The notes: generated from the letters alone by a model not told the origin. Positions 9,028-18,838 are shown, numbered from the stretch's first letter. The stretch is DNA of 64,000 nucleotides from Rhizophagus clarus (GCA_015698045.1 BLAL01000027.1:436501-500500), one strand, 5' to 3'. Program-made: numbers and translations.

Positions 9028-12000
9028 ATGGCCGAACAATCCTCGCTTTTAGAGTTCCTCTCCTCCGACGTCCCCGCCCTGTACTATCAAGAATACAGAG
9101 CCTCCGATATAGGTGCATCTCTATATAAAATTCGAGATGATAGTGTTAAACCAAGGCATTTTCTAGGCGCGGACAATGCAGATGAAATAGAAGCCATACT
9201 CTCCGATCGTGAGGGCCATTCCTTACACGAATTTATTGATGGCAATGAGCCACTTCGTCCTATTATAGATTTTGATTTGCCAGAAGATACTTTGAATGCT
9301 ATAACTCCCAAACTTACATGCAATCAGGCAAAAAATTCACTTTGCTGTGCCTTTAGAGATACTTGTCTAGAGGTGTTCCCAAAATGAGATAAAAAAACTA
9401 TAACCATTGCCGAAAGTAGTGATACGAAAAAAATATCTCTCCATGTCTCTATTACTGGCATGAGACTTCCAAATATTGCTTAGGTCGCTATGTTTACTGA
9501 GCTTGTTCGTAAAAAACTTCCAGTGGCTCTACAGGCAAATAGTATTATTGATAATATAGCAAACAAATCTTCATTTTCATTGAGAATGCTTGGTTCGCCC
9601 AAATACAATGAAAAAACTGGAGAACATATTCGTGTGAAAAAAGCTATTCATCCAAAAGATGGATCTGTCTTTGACTTCATGATCCGCCCACCTAACGATG
9701 AATCAGAAATCATCGAGAATAGTCCTCTCTTAGTCATTCCAGAGTCAGAAAGCATAAGTCATAGTAGTATGGGTGTTGATGTAACAGAAGTCAAATTAGA
9801 TTTAGTTGAGAAATTACTCCGAGAGTCCAGCATAGAAGGATTTAACCTCTCGTTCTTATCTGAACAATCTCCCGATGTCTTTCCTCTTAAACGTATAGCC
9901 CAATCATATTGTTCATTATGTGACCGGAAACATACTAACGAAAATGCATATATTATACGAAATAAAAAATCATATAGTTTTCATTGCTATCGTGCAGACC
10001 AGGAAAAGCCACCGGGTGAAAGAAAGCCTTCAATAAAGCTCGCTCTTAGCGAATCGGCCTTGAGTCAGGAAAAAAACCTACCAGCACCACTAAGATTAAA
10101 AGAACCCAGAATTTCGAACCCAAATGATCGTTTTGTATGGTGGGACTTAATATGTATGTGTACTTCAGGTAGTAAATTCTCCCGCGCTGAAGTTTATAAA
10201 GCAATCCAATCAACCGTTGCCTATATTCAATTGGATAAGCCAGTCTGGATATTAAAACATAGGGATCCAGAAAATGGGCTTTACTTTAGTATGGAAGCCG
10301 AACTAAAACTTGCCAAGTTTGAGATTAAAATAATCGAATATGGGGGTGAAGCAGTGAAGTTAAAATCATTGATAGACCAGGCAGTTATTAAAGGTCTAAT
10401 AGTTTACGCAGATTATGATTTCCTCCCATATCCCATAAGCGTTCCTCAACCAAACACAGAATTCTTTAACCTTTTCCTAGGATTTTTGGCTAAGCCAGCG
10501 ATGGATATTAACAAAGAAATTATGGATCCGATTCTTTGGTATGTAAGAAATATAATTTGTGATGGCAATGAAGTCCTTAATGAGTATATCTGGAACTGGT
10601 GGGCCCTTTTAGTGCAGAAACCACAACAGAAGCCCCGATCAATTTTAGTACTAAAATCCACTCTACAACAGTGTGGAAAAAATATTATTACAGATTTTAT
10701 TGGAGATAAAGTCTTAGGACCACATCTTCATTTCGCAACATCAGATTTAGAAAAAATTCTTGGGCAGTTTAATAGCGCCATTCAAGCTCGAAAACTTATC
10801 GTTATGAATGAGACTGGAATGTCTAGTGGAGAATGGCATAAGTTTAACGAACATCTCAAATCTCTCATAACAGAAGAAAGAGTTGCTATAGAACGTAAAG
10901 GCCTTGAAACTAAACGATTAAAAGACTTCACCAGATATATGATTACTAGTAATCATGATGCGCCACTCAAAATAGACATAGGTGATTCTCGTGTGGTTTG
11001 TTTTAATGTCTCTACACGCTGTAGAGGAAATACAAAGTATTTCAAAAGACTAGGAAATATACTTGACCATTCTGATGCGCCTGGCGTAGTCATGAGATAT
11101 CTTCTTAGTCGTGATCTTTCAGATTTTGAACCACAGGAAATTCCTGCAACTAAAATGAAGGAAGAAATAATGCGCAATCATCTCCCTAATCCTATTCGAT
11201 TTATAATTGATTATATTTCATCTTGGCCTGAAAACCGTATTAGTAGGTTTAGTTGTGAAAAAGTATACCAGGATTATCTAGATGGTGTGGATGTAATGGG
11301 GAAAAGCCATTAACTAGTAAGGTCGCTGGAAAGAAATTTTCACTAATTAGTATTGATTGGGCACATTCACGAGATAATGGAGTAAGAGTATATCAGTATA
11401 TTCTTGACCGCTCCAAGATCGTAGCCAAGCTCCGTGAATCCGGCCTAGGTGATATGGAAGAATTTTCCGATACACCTCAAGATGAGTTGCCGGCTAATGA
11501 GGCCACAGACATACCTATATTCAATATACCAGAAACTATTTTCCAAAAAATAATCCCGCCTCAAACAAAAATGAGTACCTCTTCACCTATTACCAGTAAA
11601 GATAAGAAGGCCAGTAATCAGGACGATTCGACTCAGGCACTTTTCGACTATGTGACAGAAGATACATGTGCTCCGATCGCCTCAACATCTGGTACATCTG
11701 ACACTTCTAAAGACCTGAACCAGTAATCGATAAACCAAAGACTATCGAGCTTCTCGAATCTAATAAGCCCATAAGTAAAAACACGAATACGCCTCCTAAA
11801 GAAACAAATGTCAAGCCCGATTTATCCAAGCCTAGTAGCAATAAACTATCGTCTGCCATACTTCTGTCCAGAGCCCAGCGTGAAGAGCGTCTCAGAAAAA
11901 AGGCAGTTGAACTCGGTGAGGATCCAGATGTCTTCATGACCATCACCGAAAAAGACAGGCTCAATTCTATTACATTTCGGGATAGGATGGAAACTGATTC

Positions 12001-12199
12001 ACGAATGTGTGGTTGGGCAGAAGAGATGGAAGAAAACCCCAAAGAATATATGGACATGACTGTGCGAGAAAGACTGATAGGAGAAGAGATTATTCGTCGT
12101 AGTCTTGAGGATGAGGGAGTAACATCCTCTTGGCTTAATACTGATGAGAAATGGAAAAAAACAATAAGCATACTCCAGGAGAATGGTATGCTTTGGTAA
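9028..12199 (+). pseudogene. D5-like primase-helicase, broken
   Basis: Archaeo-eukaryotic primase plus superfamily 3 helicase, the enzyme that primes and unwinds DNA in large DNA viruses. Visible marks in order are IIDFD (codons 79-83, primase DxD), KISLHVS (SxH motif), a zinc segment CSLCDRKHTNENAY near 9910, a Walker A-like KSTLQQCGKN near 10660, Walker B KLIVMNE near 10795 and YMITSNHD near 10940. The reading frame is cut by TGA at 9385 and TAG at 9481. It shifts near 11295 and again near 11715, so the C-terminal parts lie in other frames to 12199. The intact gene would be about 1,050 codons. ATG 9028 is chosen because it equals the polymerase start in the other TIR, with the promoter upstream. 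A longer start at 8818 would overlap the antisense gene. Confidence 0.85.
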
Positions 12200-12280
12200 A
12201 GAGCGAATAGGAGTGAGTTATGAAATATTAGTGGGAATGGGACTTTCGTTCTTTACAATTAGGCGATATAAAATCCCAAA

Positions 12281-12300
12281 TTATTATTTTTTTTTTTCGC
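12281..12300 (+). promoter_or_regulatory. T-tract-CG promoter-like motif
   Basis: TTATTATTTTTTTTTTTCGC, followed about 30 bp on by a TATA-like ATATATAAAAG. This is one of a series of T-run-CG motifs lying upstream of left-arm genes. Confidence 0.35.
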
Positions 12301-12433
12301 ATATCCTATCTACCCGCAATTTTCAAATATATATAAAAGATACCTTCCGGCCGGTGGCCTCATAGAGAGCCCGCAATAAGTTATAATATTCTTTGCCCAC
12401 CGACCATGAGGTGGCGAGCATTATCGGAATAAT

Positions 12434-12448
12434 TATTTATTTTTTTCG
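12434..12448 (+). promoter_or_regulatory. T-tract-CG promoter-like motif upstream of the recombinase
   Basis: ATTTATTTTTTTCGA lies about 75 bp before the recombinase ATG, with TATAGTATATAC downstream. It has the same form as the motifs at 13741, 14691 and 15311. Confidence 0.45.
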
Positions 12449-12477
12449 AATTGAACTTTCCCCGTATAGTATATACC

Positions 12478-12522
12478 AAATAATCTAGATATAACCAAAT
12501 ATCTTACATATTACCAAATAAT
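12478..12522 (+). repeat. Internal copy of the TIR subterminal repeat
   Basis: AAATAATCTAGATATAACCA then ACATATTACCAAATAAT closely matches 6880-6925 in the left TIR. It ends just before the recombinase start codon at 12526. It could be a recombinase binding site or a relic of an end rearrangement. Confidence 0.7.
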
Positions 12523-12525
12523 AGC

Positions 12526-13668
12526 ATGGCAGGCATCGCAACTAGATATGTAACAGAAAACGAGCTCAATAACGAGATGAGTATCGAAGAGCTCAGTCGA
12601 CACGCACCAGCGTTAGACATCCTTTTGACGGATAAAACTAAGAGGGATCAGGCACGACGTCGTCTCAAGAAAGGATACAACTTTAGCGAAAAACAGGTAT
12701 TTGCATTAATTCCTAAGCAGACGGCTGGTCGGAAAAAAGAAAGAGCCATATCCAATACTCCTGATACCACTCAGGAAGTAGAACCAGAAGAGGGGACAGT
12801 GAATGTGTGTCAAATTTCACCGAAAGAGACTATTAGAGATTTGGCCGAGCGTATTATCTGAGATAATATTAGCAAAAAAGAGGTAAAAGTTATAGTCAAG
12901 GCCTTATCTGGAACGGCCTCTAATGCCAGCGCTGACCTATCACGCCTCACTAGACTTCGAAGAGAACTGAAAGCCCTCGGAGCCTCAAAAAAAAATATCT
13001 CGGCTGCATTTATTCCAGACATAACTTGTTCGGCTAATAAAATTCAAAAGGAGAATAGATTGTTACGTGAGAATGAAGGGATCTATTATCCAGACCACTT
13101 CTCATTAGAATCGGTTAAGGAAAGACTAGATTCATATGTTGTGTCAAATATACCCGATAAACAAGCCCTAGCCGATGTAATGATAATGCTTTGTATTCGC
13201 CCTGGCGAAATTAAAGACTTGCACATATCCAATGGAAACGTAACTGGGTATGGGAAAAATCGAGATCAACAAGACATTCCTTGTGTATTTAGATCACTAG
13301 AGAAGAATGAGAAACGGGCGAAGCAATTGCTTATATGGATTCAGGAAGCAATTTCTTCCAGACAGTTACGAGACCCAGGAAAGCCAGGCGTATTATGGTT
13401 CAATACATTCCTAAAAAAGGATGAATTTCTCCCTGAAATAGGTAAACCGCTACTCCCTAGTTCTTTGCGCAAATTAGGGGCGGTATTTGCAGTTGTATCA
13501 CATGGTTCAAAGAATTTATCAGAGGCTATGACTATCGCTAGTGAAGCACTTCGCCATAGTGCAGACAACCATGTCTCCCCTGCAAAAAACTATACTATAG
13601 TCAATTACAGACCCCGTAGGGTATCTTATGATCGGGCAAAAGCATTCGAGTTCTTTGACGAAAACTAA
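12526..13668 (+). pseudogene. Tyrosine recombinase-like protein with one TGA
   Basis: A 380-codon frame interrupted only by TGA at 12859. The C-terminal half has the layout of a tyrosine recombinase: an arginine box IRPGEIKDL near 13195, SLRKLGAVFA near 13465 (second Arg), then EALRHSADNH and KNYTIVNY near 13545-13610, giving His and a candidate tyrosine nucleophile. The His that usually precedes the second Arg is Ser here. The N-terminal part is basic and helical, as for a DNA-binding arm. Such enzymes cut and rejoin DNA at specific sites. Directly upstream lies a copy of the TIR subterminal repeat. The assignment is from motif layout; the exact family (Crypton-like or viral) is unclear. Confidence 0.6.
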
Positions 13669-13740
13669 TCACATACTGTAAACGGGTTAGATGATTAGTA
13701 TCGGGAGAGTTAGCTTTGCTAACCTGGTATTATTTATTAA

Positions 13741-13753
13741 TTTTATTTTTTCG
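13741..13753 (+). promoter_or_regulatory. T-tract-CG promoter-like motif
   Basis: TTTTATTTTTTCG lies about 38 bp upstream of the next ATG, with ATATATAAAATATC between. It has the same arrangement as at 14691 and 15311. Confidence 0.5.
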
Positions 13754-13790
13754 CCCAGGCAAGATATATCATATATAAAATATCACGAAA

Positions 13791-14273
13791 ATGCTAACTG
13801 ATCAAAATCATTCATCTGATAGTACCCTCACCGAGCAGGGAGTTAACTGGTGTACAGAAAAAATAGTCTGATTATTAGAGACAGACAAGCAAAATGCAGA
13901 AGCATATAGTATGCTTTCCAGTATAAGAGAGACACTAAAGAAACAATTCGAAGATTGTCATCCCCAATATAACACTTTGCCATGGCACCTTCGGCTAGAA
14001 AAGAGGGTTAAAAGATTAGAAAAATATGTAAAGTTCTTAGAGGCTGAATTAGGCATTCTGGACGAATGTGTAGATAGTGAGACTGTGGTCGACTTGATAC
14101 ATGAAATAGTTCCCTCGCTGATTGGTAAGAAAGATATAGATTCCTCCTATTCTTCTGAGTCTTCCGAAGATTCTGACTCGGTTGAAATAATTGAGGTAAG
14201 AAAAAAAAAAGCTGTCCCTCATAAGCAACGTAGAAGGGCGCGACCAAGAAAGGTTAAGCGGTTTGTAGTTTGA
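13791..14273 (+). pseudogene. Coiled-coil/acidic-basic protein with one TGA
   Basis: A 160-codon frame starting just after the T-run-CG/TATA-like pair, interrupted by TGA at 13869. Downstream of that, an internal ATG at 13911 opens a 120-residue protein. It has a helical segment (LEKRVKRLEKYVKFLEAELG) likely to form a coiled coil, an acidic Ser/Glu/Asp stretch and a very basic tail (KQRRRARPRKVKRF). The tail suggests nucleic-acid binding or nuclear import. I recognise no family. The upstream start is preferred because of promoter spacing, so the gene is probably truncated. Confidence 0.5.
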
Positions 14274-14343
14274 AGTGGGTCAAGCCAGGTGCTTTGCATA
14301 TTTTCCGATCAAAGATATTAAGTTTAATTTATAAATAATCAAA

Positions 14344-14637
14344 ATGAAAAGTGACCCACAGCATCTGACATCTTTAACCAATATCCCGCCCAAGTCTACT
14401 TCACCTGAGACTAGTTCGTCTGAATCAAACTCATCCGAGACTAGTTCATCCAAATCTAGTTCGTCATCTGGTAGTTCGTCTGAATCTAGTTCCTCATCCG
14501 AGACTAGCTCATCCGAATCCGGTTCATCTGATTCTGATATTGATGAAATAGTAAAGATGATTAAGGATCAAAGGATTCGGAAACAGATCCAGAAGCGCCA
14601 AGCCCAAAAGAAGGATGCATATAATAAAAAATCTTGA
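14344..14637 (+). CDS. Ser/Glu-rich low-complexity protein
   Basis: A 97-residue intact frame. The middle is a run of Ser with Glu, Thr and Lys in repeats of SSETSSS type, followed by an acidic DSDIDEIVKMI and a Lys/Arg/Gln-rich tail. An AT-rich TATA-like stretch precedes it (TTTAATTTATAAATAATC). There is no recognisable domain. It is a candidate phosphoprotein or disordered linker, and has the same Ser/Asp-rich style as the acidic segment of the Gag block at 37130-37210. Confidence 0.45.
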   Translation: MKSDPQHLTSLTNIPPKSTSPETSSSESNSSETSSSKSSSSSGSSSESSSSSETSSSESGSSDSDIDEIVKMIKDQRIRKQIQKRQAQKKDAYNKKS

Positions 14638-14690
14638 TCTAAGCTAATTGATAGGAAGTAGTGATCTACCAGCGAACTAGGCTCGGCTAA

Positions 14691-14702
14691 TTTATTTTTT
14701 CG
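14691..14702 (+). promoter_or_regulatory. T-tract-CG promoter-like motif
   Basis: TTTATTTTTTCG, embedded in GGCTAATTTATTTTTTCGAT then TAAAGATATGGCATA. It is almost identical to the block at 15304-15337. The ATG at 14743 follows 40 bp later. Confidence 0.6.
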
Positions 14703-14742
14703 ATTAAAGATATGGCATAATTTATTAGCAATAAACATAACA

Positions 14743-15309
14743 ATGAGAGGATCATATAGCGATATGTTTGTGAGAGATACTATTAATTGGGTAGATAGGT
14801 CATCCCCTCCGAGCTCTCCAGCTTTAGAACCTAATAAGAGCAAAGATATTCCACCACCGGTCCAGCAAGACCAATCAGTAAAAGTATATTCTGATGCTAT
14901 AAAACAATATGCTTCAGAAACAGGTTTGGACTTGCAAAGTAAAGAGCTCAAAAAAGCTTTCTTTGATGGCTTATTACTTAACAATAAAAAGAACGTGATC
15001 AGATTCGGAATTGATAGACCCTTGGATGAACTGGTCGAATTCTTAGTTAAAATGACGTCTCCCATCCCTCTATGGGGGCATCCATGGGGATTGGAGCAGG
15101 GTAATGATTCGGTAGAAGATTTTTATAAGAAACATAAAAAGTATATGACCCTTTTTAGATGTGATGAAAGGGAAAGAAAAAATAAATTTATTCGCGGACT
15201 CTCATATGCAAATCAGTTAGAAGCGAGATTATGTGGATTAGAGCTTCCTTTAGATGAGCTAGTAGATAGACTGGTTAAACTTGAAGCGTTAGAGAGGCAT
15301 TCTGGCTAA
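14743..15309 (+). CDS. Second Gag-like protein with duplicated C-terminal module
   Basis: A 188-residue open frame. Residues about 120-180 (VEDFYKKHKKYM, NKFIRGLS, LPLDELVDRLVKLE) match the retrotransposon Gag core of the larger gene at 36360-36540 (VRNFYRKIDKYA, IQFIRGLSPENK, RPLDDDLIEILEEIE). An upstream segment (KKAFFDGLLLNNKKN ... RPLDELVEFLVKM) repeats the same pattern, so the module is duplicated. The N-terminus is Pro/Ser-rich and disordered. There is no CCHC knuckle. It is preceded by the T-run-CG promoter block. Retroelement Gag proteins self-assemble into shells; here the role is unknown. Confidence 0.55.
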   Translation: MRGSYSDMFVRDTINWVDRSSPPSSPALEPNKSKDIPPPVQQDQSVKVYSDAIKQYASETGLDLQSKELKKAFFDGLLLNNKKNVIRFGIDRPLDELVEFLVKMTSPIPLWGHPWGLEQGNDSVEDFYKKHKKYMTLFRCDERERKNKFIRGLSYANQLEARLCGLELPLDELVDRLVKLEALERHSG

Positions 15310-15310
15310 T

Positions 15311-15322
15311 TTATTTTTTTCG
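15311..15322 (+). promoter_or_regulatory. T-tract-CG promoter-like motif
   Basis: TTATTTTTTTCG, followed by ATTAAAGATACAGCATATAA, 33 bp before the F-box gene ATG. It is the second near-identical copy of the block at 14685-14720. Confidence 0.6.
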
Positions 15323-15354
15323 ATTAAAGATACAGCATATAATACAGACTATTT

Positions 15355-16275
15355 ATGGCCCATTCAAGCATCTTTTATTTACCAGAACTATTAGAACAGA
15401 TTTTACATTTTTTAGCGATAGATAAATCCATCTATCCTACTCTATATGTTTCCCGATTGTGGTACAGATATGGTGCTCCTATTCTATGGAGACGCATAGA
15501 GCTAAGGGAAATGAAGTAGATGATAAATTTCGATTGGAAAGATTTTTAAAAATAGTACCTAGAGGAGGAAGAAAACCAGTTTATAGCTCGAAACTAACTC
15601 ATCTTAGAATAGCACACTACCATTCACTTTCAAATAAAAAAATCAAAGGCATTGTGCATACTTTCCAAAATATAATTCATTTAGATTTTGAAGAAAGTAT
15701 GAAGTCCGTATCTATTGGTAAAGTTCTAAAGCTAATAGCAGAATCATATCCAAATTTGAAGTATCTCAATATATCCGCTTCACGTGGGGGATTTAAAAAT
15801 GATAAAGGCCTATGTGCAATCGCACAATCATGCCACAAACTAGAATATCTAAATATCTCTAATCGTACAGAGTTTTCTGAAATATCAATTGTAATGTTAT
15901 TTGCTCTTGCCCAAAGCTCCAACAACTTGACCTTAGCTATTGTGAAATTACTGATAAAACTATCGAAGAAATTGCTAGATCATGTCATATTTTAAAATAT
16001 CTTAATTTAAGGGGTGTTATAAAATTAGCAAAGGAGCCGTAAATAAGCTAAATCCAAATATCTACATAGAGAATTTCGAGGAAACTTTATCACCTCCCGA
16101 TCTCATTGGAGCAGTTAGAAATCATCTTATACAGAACAATGTTTCTAGTAGACAGATTTTAGCTCAGGGTCTTCAGCGCCTCTTAGATTTAAGTATGCGA
16201 GATAATTTGCAGTGGTATTCCGATCCAGGGTTGGCTAGATCAATAGTCCGGAGCAGTGATCTTCAGCTCGGATGA
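15355..16275 (+). pseudogene. F-box/LRR protein, frameshifted
   Basis: The first frame from ATG 15355 gives an F-box-like start (FYLPELLEQILHFLA, then TLYVSRLWYRYGAPILWRRI), ending at a stop near 15516. Leucine-rich repeats continue in a second frame to about 15930 (NLKYLNIS, KLEYLNIS). They return to the first frame ([15 protein letters not shown]) and run to TGA at 16273. Two compensating shifts therefore break a protein of about 305 residues. F-box/LRR proteins select substrates for SCF ubiquitin ligases and form very large families in Glomeromycotina. Its position behind a viral-type promoter motif suggests capture of a host gene by the element. Confidence 0.7.
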
Positions 16276-16792
16276 ATTCGCTGGGCCACACAAAAATAGG
16301 CTGATCACATAATAGGTCTGTGCGACATATTAATTTCGCATATATATATTCGCTAACCAGTATCTCTATTTTTTCCCAAACAATCATGAGAAAATGTGAA
16401 AGAAGGTCTACACGCAACACAGGACCAGCTCTAAAAGTAAATATTAACGTCAAAAGCATATGTTATGAAGGGCTGAGGGACCCACAATTTTGAGATCGCC
16501 AGGCGTAAGACCAACTATGTGTCTCTCCGGTAGATCTCCATGTGAAAAGGTAAGAAGATTCCGTTTGCATGTGCTTTCATGGAACTCTTGGCATCAGACG
16601 ACAATACTAATTACGCTATATACCTCCTTATCTTTTTTCCCAGCAAGATATAAAGCATGTAGGGTATGTGGAAGTTCAGCCAACTTTCCGCAAAAATAAT
16701 TGAGGTATGTATATGCCAGAGAGGGTCCTCTGGACCAGTTATGTATGTATGAGAGCGAGTTTTTCTCACTATGGGCGTTTATCTAGATAAAC
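16276..16792. other. Intergenic, no supported gene
   Basis: No convincing gene. A small 69-codon frame at 16490-16699 lacks family features. CCAGAGAGGGTCCTCTGG at 16711-16728 is an inverted repeat with 6-bp arms about 65 bp upstream of the next start, and may be regulatory. Confidence 0.4.
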
Positions 16793-17032
16793 ATGTCTTC
16801 CTGGGCCGAAACGATAAAACTATGGGAAACTGAAAGACTTATCAGCTTTTTGAGGAGTGATTCAAAATTAGAAGGCTTAGAACTTGACGATAACTTTTTT
16901 ACGAAGCTTAGTGATGAAAATATTACTGGTGATTTATTTCTCAAGCTAACAGGATGGAAATTTAAGGAATATGGGATGACATTAAGACAAGCGTTAGAAC
17001 TTGAGGATTATATTAAGGATCTATGTGAGTAA
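16793..17032 (+). CDS. Stand-alone SAM-domain protein
   Basis: A 79-residue protein consisting almost wholly of a sterile alpha motif: WETERLISFLRSDSKL, then FFTKLSDENITGDLFLKLT and FKEYGMTLRQALELEDYI. SAM domains mediate protein-protein oligomerisation or RNA binding. A related SAM domain begins the gene at 17521. This could be a truncated first exon of a SAM-effector gene, because a GTGAGTAATT sequence at 17024 resembles a splice donor at its 3' end. Alternatively it is a genuine small adaptor. Confidence 0.65.
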   Translation: MSSWAETIKLWETERLISFLRSDSKLEGLELDDNFFTKLSDENITGDLFLKLTGWKFKEYGMTLRQALELEDYIKDLCE

Positions 17033-17520
17033 TTATCCAAAGATGCTTTGCATAGCATTGTGGCTGTATTTTATTGATGGGGTTCTCGTTATTCTAATAG
17101 TCTTATTTTATAAAATCAAGATAATCGAAAAGGAGCATTAGGAGTTCACTATGTGAAAGGGACCGGTTCGAAATCAAGTGACCACCCCAACTAGTTAAAA
17201 TTTTTTATCTATATTTCATGGTCGCAATTTTTATGTATTGTAGGCCGGCTTCCGGCAAGGTTTTTTTTTAAATAAAGCATATATTATATTCTTGTCGTAA
17301 AAATGTCACGTGTAATGATGTAATATAATCGCCTGACAATCCTGTACTACATCTTAATTGCATATATATTGGGTAAATGCATTATGAATCGATACAAAAA
17401 ATCTAACATCTCTCTCCGAGCGCCGAAACCAAAAAATACTTTTATATCCATAAACCAGCTTTACCTGTAACTGTAGTCTAGTGCATATTTTTCACAAGCA
17501 CAAACACATATATAAACTCC
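17033..17520. other. Intergenic, no supported gene
   Basis: AT-rich spacer with short palindromes and a TATATAAAC box at about 17511 immediately before the next ATG. No open frame with protein-like composition is seen. Confidence 0.4.
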
Positions 17521-18671
17521 ATGTCTTCACCCGCTTCACCCGCCTCAATAACGGAAGAAATTTCCACTAGAACAATACCGGACGTGGTTAAGGATTTTAA
17601 TACAGAGGAGCTTATCGAATATTTAGGGAGGAAAGATCTGAAGCTCAAGGAGTCTCACTTTAAAATTTTACGCAAGGAAGAAATCACCGGTCGCTCTTTC
17701 CTCAAATTAACCGAAGAAAAACTTGAACGTTATGGTATGAAAGGAGGACCTGCAACAGTTCTTGTAGAATTCATTGAAAGTCTTGGCCAGAAATTACGAA
17801 ACTACTCCTCGCTTAAAACTCTTGATGACTTGAAAGAAATGTTGCATAGAAATAAGGTCAATGGAGAAGATATAACAAACATCAAACAGTTTACTCCTGG
17901 TGAGTGATTAATAAATTTTCCTTCTCCGCAGTCTTCGAGGAAATTAATGATGATGATAAGGCTTTTGGTCATTGTATGGATGATATAATTCTAAAATTAT
18001 CCAATGTGGAAAGCATGACCGATGCTAACGAGGCGACGCGCTGTGAATTTATTTCAGCAATATTACATGCGTCCATCGCTATAGCTAAAAACCTTACCTC
18101 TCAAGATATATTCATAGTTTTGCAAAAAGATATTTCTGGTGAAGATGCGACAGGCCGAGTGGACTACACAATCAAAAGTCTAGAAGAGTTCCTCTGTATC
18201 ACCGAAGGGAAACCACGTAATATTAAAATTGGATATGCTCAAGTAAGTCTGCTTATCCTCCTAGTATATTGTTTTAATGAGAACAATTACAGCCGAAGGC
18301 TCAGACAAAGGATGATGTATTTTATCTCTTAGAATCTGGCGCAACTTGAAAGTGCGTTCCAAACAAATAAGAAAAAACGAACCGCGGATCAAGCATTTAA
18401 TGAAGATTACTTTGACTATCTTTATGGCATTGTGACCACAGGGGCGGAGTGGCATTTTATTATATATACTCTGGATGGTATTTACTGTACAAGTGGTAGT
18501 GAATACCAGATTAATCTCACAAAATCCGCCATCAAAGAAAATCCCGAATTACTTCGAAGCAATGTGAAAAGGGTAATAGGTATAATTGTTGGGCTGTTAA
18601 AAGATCGTGTTAGTGTAGATAGTTTTCCAGCTAGCAAAAGGGCTAGAATCAAAAAAATTATAAAAAAATAA
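17521..18671 (+). CDS. SAM domain plus PD-(D/E)XK nuclease-like protein, three exons
   Basis: Exon 1 is 17521-17899, exon 2 is 17932-18242 and exon 3 is 18333-18671. The introns have GTGAGT...CCGCAG and GTAAGT...CTCTTAG borders, and the codon phases agree at both joins. The protein is about 342 residues. Residues 22-90 are a SAM domain (EELIEYLGRKDLKL, EEITGRSFLKLTEEKLERYG). The second half has a restriction-endonuclease-like layout: VDYTIKSLEEFLCITEGKP supplies Asp and a Glu-x-Lys, then GAEWHFIIYTLDG follows. Many Glomeromycotina effectors join SAM or NTPase modules to such nucleases. Unlike the backbone genes it has introns and no disabling mutation, so it is fungal-type cargo. The nuclease assignment is from the fold pattern only. 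Confidence 0.6.
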
Positions 18672-18741
18672 TAGCGTTACGTGGTATCCTGGGCTACGTC
18701 CCAAACTATGTATTTATTTTTTGCATGTAATAATAAAAATT

Positions 18742-18778
18742 TTTCTTGGCATTTTCAGCGAACTCGGTTCGCCCAAAA
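18742..18778 (+). promoter_or_regulatory. Conserved upstream block with stem (GCGAAC-TCG-GTTCGC)
   Basis: CTTGGCATTTTCAGCGAACT then CGGTTCGCCCAAAA. The block recurs before the genes at 31283 (GCGAAC-TTA-GTTCGC) and 31585 (CCGGGG-CA-CCCC variant), always about 60-80 bp before the ATG. The stems change together while pairing is kept, which suggests a structured or dyad regulatory site. Confidence 0.5.
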
Positions 18779-18838
18779 ACACATATTTTTTTTATTTTGA
18801 ATGCTTATATACAGTGTATTAGTTAATACATATAGATC

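Larger units (their letters stand above)
6770..9080. repeat. Left terminal inverted repeat (2.31 kb)
   Basis: Matches the reverse complement of 43694-45992 along its whole length with scattered substitutions and one difference in subterminal repeat number. The match stops inside coding sequence, about 18 codons into the primase gene, after GACGTCCC. It contains the terminal palindrome, subterminal repeats, a non-coding spacer of about 1 kb, a cluster of GTCCCTAT motifs and a 108-codon zinc-protein gene. Apart from these, 7090-8145 holds no gene I can support. Confidence 0.95.

Noticed and set aside
16490..16699. Possible 69-residue gene
   Set aside because: No recognisable domain, start context or conservation.
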